Position numbers and translations under genes: made by a program
Part shown: positions 21,606 to 31,218 of the stretch, one piece after another
Position numbering within the stretch: the first letter of the stretch is position 1
How the letters are laid out: each line of letters opens with the position of its first letter
The notes under the pieces: generated by a model
What the model was told of the DNA's origin: nothing
What the model saw: the letters and a program-made list of their open reading frames with translations, nothing else
Database searches by the model: none
Source: Ochromonas danica
Lineage: Eukaryota > Sar > Chrysophyceae > Chromulinales > Chromulinaceae
NCBI GenBank assembly: GCA_015146655.1
Contig: VKHL01000017.1
Location: forward strand, 186,001-250,000
Reading direction: 5' to 3'
Length of the DNA: 64,000 nt

Positions 21606-22541
21606 ATGAAAGCTATGCAGAGACTTCTTACCAACTGTGGATCAAGCAGGACTCTCATCAACAGTGGTCAGAGAGTGGTGAGATTGCAGCGACGTGGCTT
21701 CCTCAACTTCAGCGGCAAGGAGAAGAGCGACGAGCAGCTGGCGCAGGACTCGCACTCCTTCTTCTCGCTCTTCTATTGGAGTGACTCCATCATCGGAAAC
21801 AATCAGTTACCACTCGATTACAACAAGCTCGTCAGTGAGCAGGTGATTCTCCCCGATTATTCTAATGGAATGTACGTGATGTCGAGGCTGCAGAACCCTC
21901 TCTTGAAGAAGTACTCCTTCGCCCCGCTGGACTTCATGCAAGGCGCTCGTGCTGCCATCCCGCAGCTGATCAGCACGATCTACTCTGAGGAGCTGGCCAA
22001 GGTGCGAGCAGGCAGAGGCTCGGTCTCCTCCGAGACGGACGACTTCCTGCGCGCTGTGCTCTCCACGGCAGTCCACCAGTGCGTCACCTCCTCCATGATG
22101 CGTGGAGCAGTGGTCGAGAATGTCACCCTCGACAACTGCTTCATCACGGAGGTTAAGACATTCTTCATCGATCGCTCGTGGTTCCGCCAGCGCATGAACG
22201 AGCTTTTCGCCACCAACCTGGCCGTCAACTTGTTCAAGAAGGTTAGAAGTGGAGATGAAGTCTTGCTGGAAAGCATCATCATTGGAGGCAAGGAGGACAA
22301 GGAGGAGATGCAGCTGTTCGACTGCGAGCGCTATGTCGCGGGCTCCATCGTGGCGCAGGTCGAGCTGGACATTTACTACAGCAGACAGAGCCGCTCCCTC
22401 GACAGCGACTCTTCTACTGAGTCTTCTGAGGTAGGGCAGAAGAAGTCCTCCATGGTCTTGGAGGCCTGTCTATCAGGGCAGAGCGAGCAGAATTGGATTG
22501 TGCGCTCCTTTGGAAAGCTGCCGCCCGTTAGGCAGTTTTAG
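21606..22541 (+). CDS. Probable mitochondrial protein, function unknown
   Basis: Single exon, 311 residues. The N-terminus is basic and lacks acidic residues for about 36 positions (MKAMQRLLTNCGSSRTL...VVRLQRRGFLNFSG), typical of a mitochondrial presequence. The body has no transmembrane segment. The C-terminal layout, a beta-rich block (VAGSIVAQVELDIYY) ending in WIVRSFGKLP, loosely recalls the Tim44/MRPL45/MBA1 fold, in which a tryptophan lies in the last strand. I regard this as a weak resemblance only. The two candidate partners are the inner-membrane import motor and the mitoribosome membrane receptor. It converges with the DUF423 gene, 63 bases apart. Confidence 0.6.
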   Translation: MKAMQRLLTNCGSSRTLINSGQRVVRLQRRGFLNFSGKEKSDEQLAQDSHSFFSLFYWSDSIIGNNQLPLDYNKLVSEQVILPDYSNGMYVMSRLQNPLLKKYSFAPLDFMQGARAAIPQLISTIYSEELAKVRAGRGSVSSETDDFLRAVLSTAVHQCVTSSMMRGAVVENVTLDNCFITEVKTFFIDRSWFRQRMNELFATNLAVNLFKKVRSGDEVLLESIIIGGKEDKEEMQLFDCERYVAGSIVAQVELDIYYSRQSRSLDSDSSTESSEVGQKKSSMVLEACLSGQSEQNWIVRSFGKLPPVRQF

Positions 22542-22604
22542 TAAAATAAACGAAATAGTCACTCTAATGACTCATTAGATAGGATAGACCTAGTCATCTT
22601 TGAA

Positions 22605-22964
22605 TTACAGGGCAGCAAAGCCCAGCCACCCTGCAATGAGAGCCATTCCTCCAACGGGCGTGTAGGAGGCGAAGGGCTTGCGCTCGTTGGTGTAGGCGAT
22701 GACGTAGCAGGTGCCGGAGAACAACAAAGTGCCCACGGATAGGAGGCCACACACGATGTTTCTCTTCCTCCGCGGAAAGGCCACCGCTGAGAGGGCGAGT
22801 GCGAGGGTGTGCAGCAAGTGGTAGTGCGAGGCGGTCTTCCAGGTCTCGCGCATCTGCTCGCTCTTGAAGTCAACGCCATGCGAACCAACAGCTCCCAGAG
22901 CCACGGCCGCGGCGCCAGAGATGCCAGCCACGGTGATCCAAACGTTTGAAGTGGTGTCGACCAT
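22605..22964 (-). CDS. DUF423/TMEM256-family small membrane protein
   Basis: Single exon, 119 residues, the usual length for this family. Four hydrophobic segments are visible. Family hallmarks are 'GAAAVALGAVGSHGV' near the N-terminus, 'ASHYHLLHTLALAL' in the second segment and 'GGMALIAGWLGFAAL' at the C-terminus. These proteins occur in bacteria and in eukaryotic inner membranes and have no established activity. Start ATG at 22964 is the only one upstream of the first membrane segment. Confidence 0.92.
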   Translation of the reverse strand: MVDTTSNVWITVAGISGAAAVALGAVGSHGVDFKSEQMRETWKTASHYHLLHTLALALSAVAFPRRKRNIVCGLLSVGTLLFSGTCYVIAYTNERKPFASYTPVGGMALIAGWLGFAAL

Positions 22965-23317
22965 GTTCCCTTTGCTTGTCTTGTATAGACTAGACTAGAC
23001 TAACGTTAGACCACGGTATGCTTCAAGAATGAAAAACAGAATATTCTCGCTTGCACCACTTTCCCCTTTAAGTTAACAGCTGTAGAAACTAGTTACTTCC
23101 TTCAACAAACGCGATAGTTAACTTAAAAGGGTTGTTTGAGTGATTAGACTTTTAACTCTTGATTCTACTACAAATGCTAACAATTCTACACTATGCTACA
23201 GGGTAAACAATCCCGTCGATTAGATCACTTAGACCTCTGGGATGTACTATGAATGTCCGAGCATTCATAGTGAAACAAACTATGACACACAACACAACCG
23301 TGAAACGTCAAGAACTG
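22965..23317. other. Intergenic region with inverted repeats
   Basis: It separates two minus-strand genes. A perfect 10-base stem (ACTATGAATG ... CATTCATAGT) with a six-base loop lies at about 23246-23271, just beyond the 3' end of the alpha/beta hydrolase gene, so it may mark transcript end formation. A second imperfect inverted repeat (CCTTTAAGTTAAC ... GTTAACTTAAAAGG) spans about 23064-23130. A run of AGACT repeats occurs at about 22987-23005. No gene is seen. Confidence 0.6.
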
Positions 23318-25168
23318 CTAACGTAGTAAATCATCTGAAGAAGTAGAGTTAGCGAATAGTGATGATGAAGAAGAGGAGGAGCTGATAGGCTTGTCCGAGT
23401 CAGAGAGAAATCGTTGGAACCAAGTCAAAGCCATGCGATCTGTCCAGGCGTCCACCACAGGAGCTAATCCCTCGGGGAAGGCCAAGTGGCCCCCAAAAGG
23501 AGTTTTGAGCACAACCAAGCCAGGTCCCAGCTGCTTGGGATTGGTGGGACAGTCTCCATGATGTACAATAGGGTCATCGATGGCGGTGATGGACAGCGTG
23601 GGAGTCCGAATAAGATGTGCTCTGTGCACTGGACTGACGTCGTCGTAGTACTCGTCCAGGCTGTTGTATTGCAAGCTACTAACACGTGGCAGCTCTGTCT
23701 GGCCACCAAATGACTGACACTGCTCCTCCTCCTCCTCCTCTTCCTCCTCGTCACTATCGCTGTCATAGCCACTGCTGCTGCCATCACTCGTCGTAGCACT
23801 GATGCTCGTGCAGCTGCTGTACACAGAGGAGCAGTCACTGTCGCTGTCATCATTATCATGCTGCTGTCCTTTGTCATGGTGAAGGCGAGATGATGAAAGG
23901 TACTGTTCGTTCAGAAAGTGGCTTATGCGTGACAAGGCAGCACTGGCGATGTCCTGTGTCGAGTAGGGCTGCAAGTCTTCCTCTGACAGTCCAGAGCAAG
24001 TCTTTCCTTCTTCCTCGCCTTTCTCCTCCAGCTCCAGTTGATGAGCCAATTGTCGACTACGCTTGTTAGTGCGTATCTCCATCTCAGGAGAACATCTGGA
24101 GGAGGACAAGGTAGTAGTAGTGGTCGTGGTAGACTGCGAGCTTCGAGAAGAGCTTTCTGAAGGCTTACTGGAGGAGTCTCCACTCTCCAAACAAGAATGA
24201 TAACCTCCACCGTAGATAGGGAAGAAGGCCTGATCAAAGTCAGCGATATCCTTCAAAGCTAAGATGGACATTGGAGATAGGTTCACTCTCTTCTCCTCGT
24301 GATGAACACGCAGCATGTCTCGATGCTGCAATACATAGGCTTTGATGGGAAGAGTCATGAGAGCTGACCAAAAGTCAAATCCCGCGACCTTTTGGCGGCG
24401 CAAACTCCAAGGAGGACAGACAACCATGGCAGCTGTGATTTCACTGGGAGGAGAGTCTACTCCATTGTAGTCTTCAAGGTACTGCAAGGAGGCTGCGGCG
24501 CCTAACGAGAATCCCATCCAGAGCAAGGGAGCAGAAGGAAAGTGCTTGCGAATGCGTTCAATGCAATATCTGATATCAGCCGTGCGACGACCAGTGAAAG
24601 TGTGTGGAGAGGTTAGCTGCAATCCTCCGCAGCCTCGAGCGATCATCACACCGACACGATAACCTCTGCGCAAGAGTTTCCTTGTCAAATGAAAGAGATA
24701 CTCTGACTGGGAATCACCCACCAGTCCATGGAACATCATAATGATGGGTGAGTTCGCATGAAGAGCAGGGATGTCGTCTCGGTCATCCATGTCCAGGTCA
24801 GACGCCATGGATGCCCAGTCGATGGCAATGGTTCCTTCATCAGGCAAGACGATGATCTCTCGATCGAAGGTGACATGGATACGAGGATGCTTCACCACAT
24901 GAGAGACTAATCGAGTGAGATTGCGAAGAAAGTATTGAGTGGCAGTCTGCAATTGCCCTCGTCGATCAAGAAGGCAATAGGGCGAGGGGCGGTAGCCCAC
25001 CTCCTCCACTATGCCTTCTACCAAAGTGTGCAATCTGCTTTTCTCCTTTTGATGCGAGGAATGAGAATAGATTTCAATTTTTGACGAGGATTCATTGCTG
25101 AGGAGTGACTCGCTAGGCCACAGTTGAAGAGAATTGAAGAGCTTGCTCGAGGATGTGAAGAGTTCCAT
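23318..25168 (-). CDS. Alpha/beta hydrolase, ABHD1/3 (YheT-like) family
   Basis: Single exon, 616 residues. The hydrolase core is split by an insert. First half at about 95-320: MMFHGLVGDSQSEY (oxyanion-hole region) and nucleophile elbow GFSLG at 219-223 with Ser221. Then an acidic, Ser-rich low-complexity insert of about 160 residues (about 330-490). Second half: acid Asp531 or Asp532 in LSITAIDDPIV and catalytic His561 in PFGGHLAFPEG. The triad is therefore complete. Relatives in animals and yeast are membrane-associated phospholipases or acyl-ethanol acyltransferases. Neither substrate nor location can be read here. The insert is unusual in size and is encoded partly by GAG triplets. Confidence 0.85.
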   Translation of the reverse strand: MELFTSSSKLFNSLQLWPSESLLSNESSSKIEIYSHSSHQKEKSRLHTLVEGIVEEVGYRPSPYCLLDRRGQLQTATQYFLRNLTRLVSHVVKHPRIHVTFDREIIVLPDEGTIAIDWASMASDLDMDDRDDIPALHANSPIIMMFHGLVGDSQSEYLFHLTRKLLRRGYRVGVMIARGCGGLQLTSPHTFTGRRTADIRYCIERIRKHFPSAPLLWMGFSLGAAASLQYLEDYNGVDSPPSEITAAMVVCPPWSLRRQKVAGFDFWSALMTLPIKAYVLQHRDMLRVHHEEKRVNLSPMSILALKDIADFDQAFFPIYGGGYHSCLESGDSSSKPSESSSRSSQSTTTTTTTLSSSRCSPEMEIRTNKRSRQLAHQLELEEKGEEEGKTCSGLSEEDLQPYSTQDIASAALSRISHFLNEQYLSSSRLHHDKGQQHDNDDSDSDCSSVYSSCTSISATTSDGSSSGYDSDSDEEEEEEEEEQCQSFGGQTELPRVSSLQYNSLDEYYDDVSPVHRAHLIRTPTLSITAIDDPIVHHGDCPTNPKQLGPGLVVLKTPFGGHLAFPEGLAPVVDAWTDRMALTWFQRFLSDSDKPISSSSSSSSLFANSTSSDDLLR

Positions 25169-25870
25169 TTCAGATTATTAACACTTCTCCAATAGACTAT
25201 AACACAAAGGAAAGTGTTTGCAAAGTAAAGAGTTGCTGAGCTGCTCTAACAAAGCTCTGTTGCAGGTAAATATAAGACAGGATTCCAGGACTGCCGCCGG
25301 CCAGGACGAGGAAGGAGGCTGTGAGAGGACAGAGGAGATGAAGGTCAAGGTCAAGGTCAGCAGAAGAGGGCTGAGTGAGGGGATGTGAGAGGGGGAGGAG
25401 GATCCAGGATGACGAAAGCAGATGCAAAGGCAAGTCACCGCAACACAACCAACTGATGTCACCCCGCTGTGAGCGAAACTCACCATTTACAGCACACAAA
25501 CTCTAAATTACTGACATTAAACAAAACCTGCATCACCAACGCTATTTAGCGCACGACGTCGGCATCTAGAGCACCTAGACTATAACCTTCCCTAACCTAC
25601 CATGCCAAGTTGAATACCTTATCCTACTATACTATGTACTAGTAGCTCCCTAGAGGCTACCCTGGCAATCACCGAGATTACAAACAGCTGTCCTCTTATT
25701 AAACTTCGTGTTAGTCTTACAAGGTCATTATCAAATAAGTATATAGTATATACTACCAGTTATATTTACTTCGTGTGAGTGTTGGAGGGCTGGACAGCAT
25801 TTTGCTTGTCTCGCCCTTTTGCTTGCCACGACAAATAATCGTCAGCGTCTCATTACTGTGTCAGCAGTAA
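25169..25870. other. Intergenic region containing a fossil gene end
   Basis: Upstream region of the hydrolase gene and downstream region of ASPM. It includes a run of AAGGTC repeats at about 25340-25358 and the decayed copy of the PH-DnaJ gene 3' end listed at 25455-25590. No other coding potential is convincing. The two 100-codon minus frames at 25178-25499 have skewed composition and no conserved features. Confidence 0.55.
25455..25590 (-). pseudogene. Decayed inverted copy of the PH-DnaJ gene 3' end
   Basis: Read on the minus strand this stretch resembles two parts of the PH-DnaJ gene end. The first is the last coding bases and stop (10455-10487, GATGC-GACGTCGTG-GCTAAATA). The second is 11155-11235 of its 3' flank (GCAGGTTTTGTTTAAT, AGAGTTTGTGT, GGTGAGTTTCGCTCA). 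The whole minisatellite is absent between the two parts, leaving one TAGCGTT. Identity is around 75-80 percent by eye, so it is older than the other duplications in the window. Confidence 0.7.
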
Positions 25871-28800
25871 TTAATGCTCCAAAAGTCGTCTCATATGGTC
25901 CAAGACCTGCAAAGGCTCGATATCATCGTAGGCCTTGCCCGCTGTGTATTGCTCGAAGCTGTCGATGGACTGCTGCTGGCCGTGGCTCGTGTGGCTGCTG
26001 TGGTGCGAGACTTCTTTGCCTTGTTTGCGCTTCACGATGTTATACAAGGCGTCGATTCTCTTGCGATGAAGAGGGCCATTGCACAGGTCCTAGTATACAC
26101 AATACATTCCGATTAGATCAGCTATAAGTACACAATAAGTCAACAAGATCGAATATCATCATCTCACCTTGATCGCTTGAGAGCAGTGCACGAGTCTGCA
26201 AAGCAGCTCTGAAGCCAGTACAAAGATAGGCTTCTTGTCGCGGAATGTCTGCAAGAGATCCAGCAGGATCTCTGTGGCCTCAGGAGAAGTGGACATGACT
26301 GGAGCGAGGTGCATGTGGCGGCCAGCATTTAGCAAGACAATAAGCGCAAGACGCAGCAATTCTTGATGTGGTGTGCTGCGATTACAAGATTTGAGCAGAT
26401 CAAAGAGAACGTTGAAAGCTCCCGCCTGAGTGAAAGCTTCGCAGCAGGATTTGGATACTTGAGTCGACACGAAGAGCATCTGGCAGGCCTTCTTCAATTG
26501 AGAGATCATCTTCCCCGTCTGCAACATGCACAGCGCAGAGGCAGTCTGCCTGCCTAAGAGGCGAGTAGGATCTGTCATTGCACGCTGATTACTTTCAAAA
26601 ATACGGCGACGCAGGTTTTGCAACTTCTTGGAAGAACCGCGTCGGACTCGGTATCCGCGATAAACAGCAACTGCCAAGCGAATGCCTCGCAACATCTTCT
26701 TCAAACGGGCTTGCAAGATAATCTTGACCTGAATCAGCTTGAAAATGGTCTTCATCGCACACATCTTCCTGCGCTGCACTTCAGCAGCTCTTCTCTCAAC
26801 TTTAGCTCTAAATAGTCTCTGCAAGGAGACAGCAAGTCTAAAGGTTAACATCTTCTGCTTTAATAGCATCCAAGATTCAAAGCCCTGCTGAACTTGACGC
26901 TCATGAGCAATTTCCTTCGCACGTTGAGCCTTGGCAGCAGACAACAGTTGCTTCGCCACATAGATCTTGTGCAGACCCTGGATCACCACGGCAGCAGCAT
27001 TGGCTCTCTGCCTGGCCTCCTCCTCTTCCCTCGCACGTTGAGCCTTGGCAGCAGACAACAGTTGCTTCGCCACATAGATCTTGTGCAGACCCTGGATCAC
27101 CACGGCAGCAGCATTGGCTCTCTGCCTGGCCTCCTCCTCTTCCCTCGCACGTTGAGCCTTGGCAGCAGACAACAGTTGCTTCGCCACATAGATCTTGTGC
27201 AGACCCTGGATCACCACGGCAGCAGCATTGGCTCTCTGCCTGGCCTCCTCCTCTTCCCTCGCACGTTGAGCCTTGGCAGCAGACAACAGTTGCTTCGCCA
27301 CATAGATCTTGTGCAGACCCTGGATAACTATGGCTGCGCTGTTTTGTTTTCTGAGATGGTTTTCTTTCTGTTGTTGATAGATGATTATCTTGTTTCCGAT
27401 GCAATTGGTCATTAGTCGTATCAATCTCTTTCTACGGAAGGATGCTTGAATGATCTCTAATGCAATGATAAATCTGAGGAACTTCTTTCTGGCCATTGCA
27501 GCTCGCCAGATGGACTGTAGAACAACAACTCCTTTCTCTATGATAGAGATCGTGTCCGCCACAGGCTCAGCTGCTTCAATTCGCTCTTCCAGCTCTTCTT
27601 GCAGGGCCGCTGCTTGGCGACGAGAAAGCAGCAAAACATCTTCTGCTTGGTGACTGGCAGGAACTTTCTTTCTCCAAGCTCTGGAGCTGCGATTTTCATT
27701 GTCAGTGCATTGGACTTTAATGAAGGTTCTGACCCATCGCTGAATCATAATTGCCGAGCGAATCTGCGCGGCCGTCTCGGTCAGCCTCTTGAACATGTAG
27801 GCCAAGAACATTGTCATGGAGCGCTTGTCTGGTAAGTGCTGGCTGTCGATGTTCTCAGGTAGCAAGAGAGGCATTCCACCAATTTGATTGCAAGCCTTGC
27901 GCAGGAGAAGATGATTCTTTCTTTCATTCTCCAGGGCTTTCTTCAAATCTTCCCTGTCAACGATCTTCGCCTTCTTGATATGGTATGTAGTCTTTTTGAT
28001 TCGCTTGGTCGGAAGAAGCTTGGGGTGATAATAGTGAACGATGAGACAAAGTGCGCGGCCATCAGCAAGACTGGTGGTGAAGTTCTCCACCAAGACTTCG
28101 TACTGCCCGGCTATGCTCTGACACCATAACAGCAACGCGCCTTCCAATTGATCTTCTTCTCCCGAAGGAGCAGAAATGACCATCATCATTTGGTCATTCT
28201 CTGAGTCACCAGAGGGTACAGAAGTCGCCACTGACACTGCCATTTCCTTCGCCTCTTCCTGGTTGTAGACTGAACGTCTCCATCGCTTATCACGACGAAT
28301 CTTTTGGGCGTGTTCAATCACTTTGTCAACTTGGACAAGATTTTGAAGGTCGTAAGTGAACAGCATCTTCCATAGAACAGCCAAAATAGATGGCTGATGT
28401 CCCTCTGCGATCTGCTTGGCAGAAGGCACGGGCATGTTCTTGCCCGCCTTGCTCTTCAATCCTCTCCCGACAATGGCATTCGCTGACGGCGAGTACAAAG
28501 CTTGAAGACAGACTTCGATATTGTGAATCTTCTGTAGACGACTAATGGCAGGCAGTCTCAGAGAAGAGGAAAGATCATTTCTGTGGGAAAGATTTTCGAA
28601 AAGGCGCACAAGCCGCACGCCATCCTGTACATCCTGCACAAGATGATGAACTGTGAAATCAAACTCATCAATTGTCTTCTGAACAAAAGAAACTGTGTAT
28701 CCAATGCCTGCTAGATGTTTGAAGACATCACCTTCCCCTTTCATGACTAGTCGACAGAATGCTGCGATTACATCCCGAGAGGATTTGAAAAGCGCATCCT

Positions 28801-29812
28801 TTTGGAAGAGAGCAGGCTGGCTGAGCAATCTTCGTTCTCTCGCTTGATCGAGGAAGAAGACAAAAGCCAGCACTTTCTTTAGAACGAACTTCTTGGCTTG
28901 CTCTTTCCTCTCCAATTCTTCGCTCAGAGTGAGCAGCTTGCCTTGCTGCTCGGCTTCGTAGCTTCCTCGGAGAAGATTGGCTTGGAGATAAGCTTTCAAA
29001 GTCTGAATACCACCTTTGCTTCGTTTGATTTGAATCGGATGGCCGAATGTCATTTCCAGTCCCCAGGCAAGCCATTGATTCTCATAACAAAGGAAGAGCT
29101 CGTAGAGGCTCTCCTGCATGCCCACGTCGAGGAGGATATTGCAATCTTCGCGATGGCTTAGTCTTCCTTGCTCGACTTCTCTCTCCAGCAGAAAGCTGGT
29201 GGAAGAGTATGAGGCGGAGGAGGACAGCTCCAGTCCCTTGGCTCGGAGTTGCAGTTCTTTCTTCTTCTCGGCCAGCTCTCGAAGAGACTGGTACTCGACT
29301 ATCGTCTGCTGATCCGAGGGCTGGGAGGCAGTCATGGTTTGGTCTGCCTGCCAAGCGATGGCGAGGCTTCCCTCTGAGGCGCTGAGGGACGGCGAGAGGT
29401 GGTGATTCATCCACTGGACCAAGCTCTCCATCTGCTTGTCCTCGCCGCCTTGTTCCACTGTAGTAGACTGTCCCTTTGTCTGGGAATGAGTCACTTTCAG
29501 CGGGTGTTCAGAGGTCTTCTTGCTCTGTGTTGACTGGCTGTGGAGGCCAAGGCTTGGCCTGGAAGTCTTGGGCTCCTTGCTTGACAGAGATGACCGATCG
29601 CTGATTGAGAGGCGCTTCAACAATCGCAAAGGCATTTTGCCTTCCTTCTCCGAGGCGATCTCGATGACTTGTCCCTTGCGTGTTGTCTGTACCGCCAAGT
29701 CGTTGTGAGGCAAAGCAAGGCACAGAAGAAGACTATGACTTACCACATCCAGGCTCTCCGGAACATCTTCTCGGAATATAGCATTGACTATTGGGGTGTT
29801 TTCATCAAACAT
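25871..29812 (-). CDS. ASPM / abnormal spindle-like protein with IQ repeats
   Basis: Two exons (29812-26168 and 26089-25871) give about 1,288 residues. Order of parts: a Ser/Lys-rich N-terminal region; two calponin-homology-type blocks (about 330-490, LVQDVQDGVRLVRLFENL, and about 555-700, ALLLWCQSIAGQYEVLVENF...DGRALCLIVHYY); IQ motifs from about 690 to 1010; and the ASPM C-terminal ARM-like region (FNVLFDLLKSCNRS, ELLCRLVHCSQAIKD). This combination is characteristic of ASPM/Asp, a microtubule minus-end and spindle-pole protein that binds calmodulin through IQ motifs. The protein is shorter than animal ASPM but similar to those of protists. Four IQ units are near-identical tandem copies. The last exon adds 72 residues ending HMRRLLEH. 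Confidence 0.92.
26918..27345. repeat. 114-bp tandem repeat encoding IQ units of ASPM
   Basis: Units start at about 26918, 27032, 27146 and 27260 with a period of exactly 114 bases. Each encodes 38 residues of the type VVIQGLHKIYVAKQLLSAAK followed by AQRAREEEEARQRANAAA. The middle copies look identical base for base, so amplification is very recent. The outermost copies diverge at their edges (AQRAKEIAHERQ at one end, NSAAIVIQGLHK at the other). Confidence 0.97.
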
Positions 29813-30017
29813 TTCCTAACTTCTATCTCAAGGCTATTCTTCTCATGAAATGGTCGTCAACACTGCCACAGTAACGGTCCTTTTCAGGCCAGACAGCCAG
29901 ATACCCAAACCTTCTTCCCTAAACTCTGGCTGTGATGAAAGCGGTTCATATCGTTGTTAGGAAGAATGGGTCATACTGTTGCCGTCCTTGGTGACTCATG
30001 AGTCATTTCTCTTCGAG
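29813..30017. promoter_or_regulatory. Divergent promoter, ASPM and MATH-like gene
   Basis: A 205-base region between outward-facing start codons. It must carry both promoters. No obvious TATA box or repeat is seen. Sharing of a compact promoter suggests possible co-expression, which is inference. Confidence 0.4.
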
Positions 30018-30986
30018 ATGGCGAATAACAGCATGCCCAAGAATGACAGTGGCGAAGTTCGATTGAACCCGTTGGACTACATCCGCCCAGTGTTGTTGGT
30101 GACGAGGGAGGACTGCGAGAGCCACCGCCTGCAGGTTTGCGACCGCATTCTGCAGCACATTCGAGAGGGACAACGCACCAAGCGAGTCCAATCGCTGCGC
30201 ATGCAGATGCAGCAGAGTCGCCAACAGCCGCCGCCGATGATGTCCCGAGAGCGTCTAGCAGGGAGTCACTGGCCTCTGCAGTCCACCGAGCTGACCTTCT
30301 CCTCCGACCTCTACAGCACTGACAGCGAGGAGAGCCTGGGAGAGGAGCAGCTTATCGAGTCTTTCTCGAACAGTCATCCTGCCATGACCTCACCTCAGTC
30401 TCTCTCCAGTGAGGAGCCAGACTCCACGCCTTTCATTCGCTTCCCGCACCGCAAAGACCCCCCAAAGGCTGGGCAGAAGCAAGCAGCTGTCTTCAGCCCC
30501 CATGCCAAGGAATTGCTTTCTCGCTCGGGCTTGGTGAGCGAGGAGATCTTCTGGGAGCTGTCTCTGCCTCAAGGGTCGCGCATCTTGGACTCCAAGCTCT
30601 TCTTCTTCGCACACATTCTCTGGAAGATCACCTTCGGCGTGAATAACCACCATTTGGAGTATTACTATGTCTTTGTCTCGCCTGCTGAGAAGCTGTTGCA
30701 GGACTTTGCCATGCGCTGTGAGTTTGTCTTGCACCCCTCAGCGCCTCTCTTGTCATCGTCTGACCTCGGAGACTCCGCGGTGGACCACAAGGAGGGACAG
30801 CCTCTGGCCAGCTACCGCAAGGCTTCGGAAGGCTTCTTCTTGTTTCCAATGAAGATGAACACCAGTCGAGGCTTTGAGAAGTTCATCGGGCCAGAAGTGC
30901 GCGACTATCTCTCAGCTGACAAGAAGCTCCGCCTCTCTGTCATCCTCACAACTCAACCTGCTGCTTCTCCTGCCAACACCAAGTAG
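30018..30986 (+). CDS. MATH/TRAF-like domain protein
   Basis: Single exon, 322 residues from the first true ATG (MANNSMPKNDSG). The first half is Gln/Ser-rich and probably disordered. From about residue 185 a beta-rich region appears: LFFFAHILWKITFGVNN, EYYYVFVSPAEKLLQDFAMRCEFVLHP, then FLFPMKMNTSRGFEKFIG and LRLSVILTTQ. The order 'W-I-x-F ... L-strand ... RGFxKFI ... L-x-V-x-V' resembles a MATH (TRAF-C) domain, which binds peptide ligands in adaptor and ubiquitin-ligase proteins. No BTB, RING or protease domain accompanies it. The assignment is tentative, but the gene itself is clear. Confidence 0.65.
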   Translation: MANNSMPKNDSGEVRLNPLDYIRPVLLVTREDCESHRLQVCDRILQHIREGQRTKRVQSLRMQMQQSRQQPPPMMSRERLAGSHWPLQSTELTFSSDLYSTDSEESLGEEQLIESFSNSHPAMTSPQSLSSEEPDSTPFIRFPHRKDPPKAGQKQAAVFSPHAKELLSRSGLVSEEIFWELSLPQGSRILDSKLFFFAHILWKITFGVNNHHLEYYYVFVSPAEKLLQDFAMRCEFVLHPSAPLLSSSDLGDSAVDHKEGQPLASYRKASEGFFLFPMKMNTSRGFEKFIGPEVRDYLSADKKLRLSVILTTQPAASPANTK

Positions 30987-31218
30987 TCAACCAGTGCTTT
31001 CATTTTGGTTAATTCAGTTTAAAGTATACGTGCCAGTGAGGGAAAGGAAAGGAAAGGGAGGAGGTTTGGCTTGCACGTAGTAATGGTCTGTTTTCTGGCA
31101 CAGCATAACAATATCTATCTACACAACATGTGGTCACCATCGACATAACGAAAATGCAGCAACATACTGAATCATAGAGGGTACGTTTCCCCACCAAAGT
31201 CTTCCGGGTAGTAGTACC

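Noticed and set aside
25178-25499. Small proteins of about 100 codons on the minus strand
   Set aside because: Two overlapping frames with skewed Leu/Ser content and no features; they overlap the fossil gene end.
26901-27415. Long open frames on both strands over the ASPM repeat
   Set aside because: A 114-bp repeat whose length is a multiple of three keeps any stop-free frame open; only the ASPM frame has IQ motifs.
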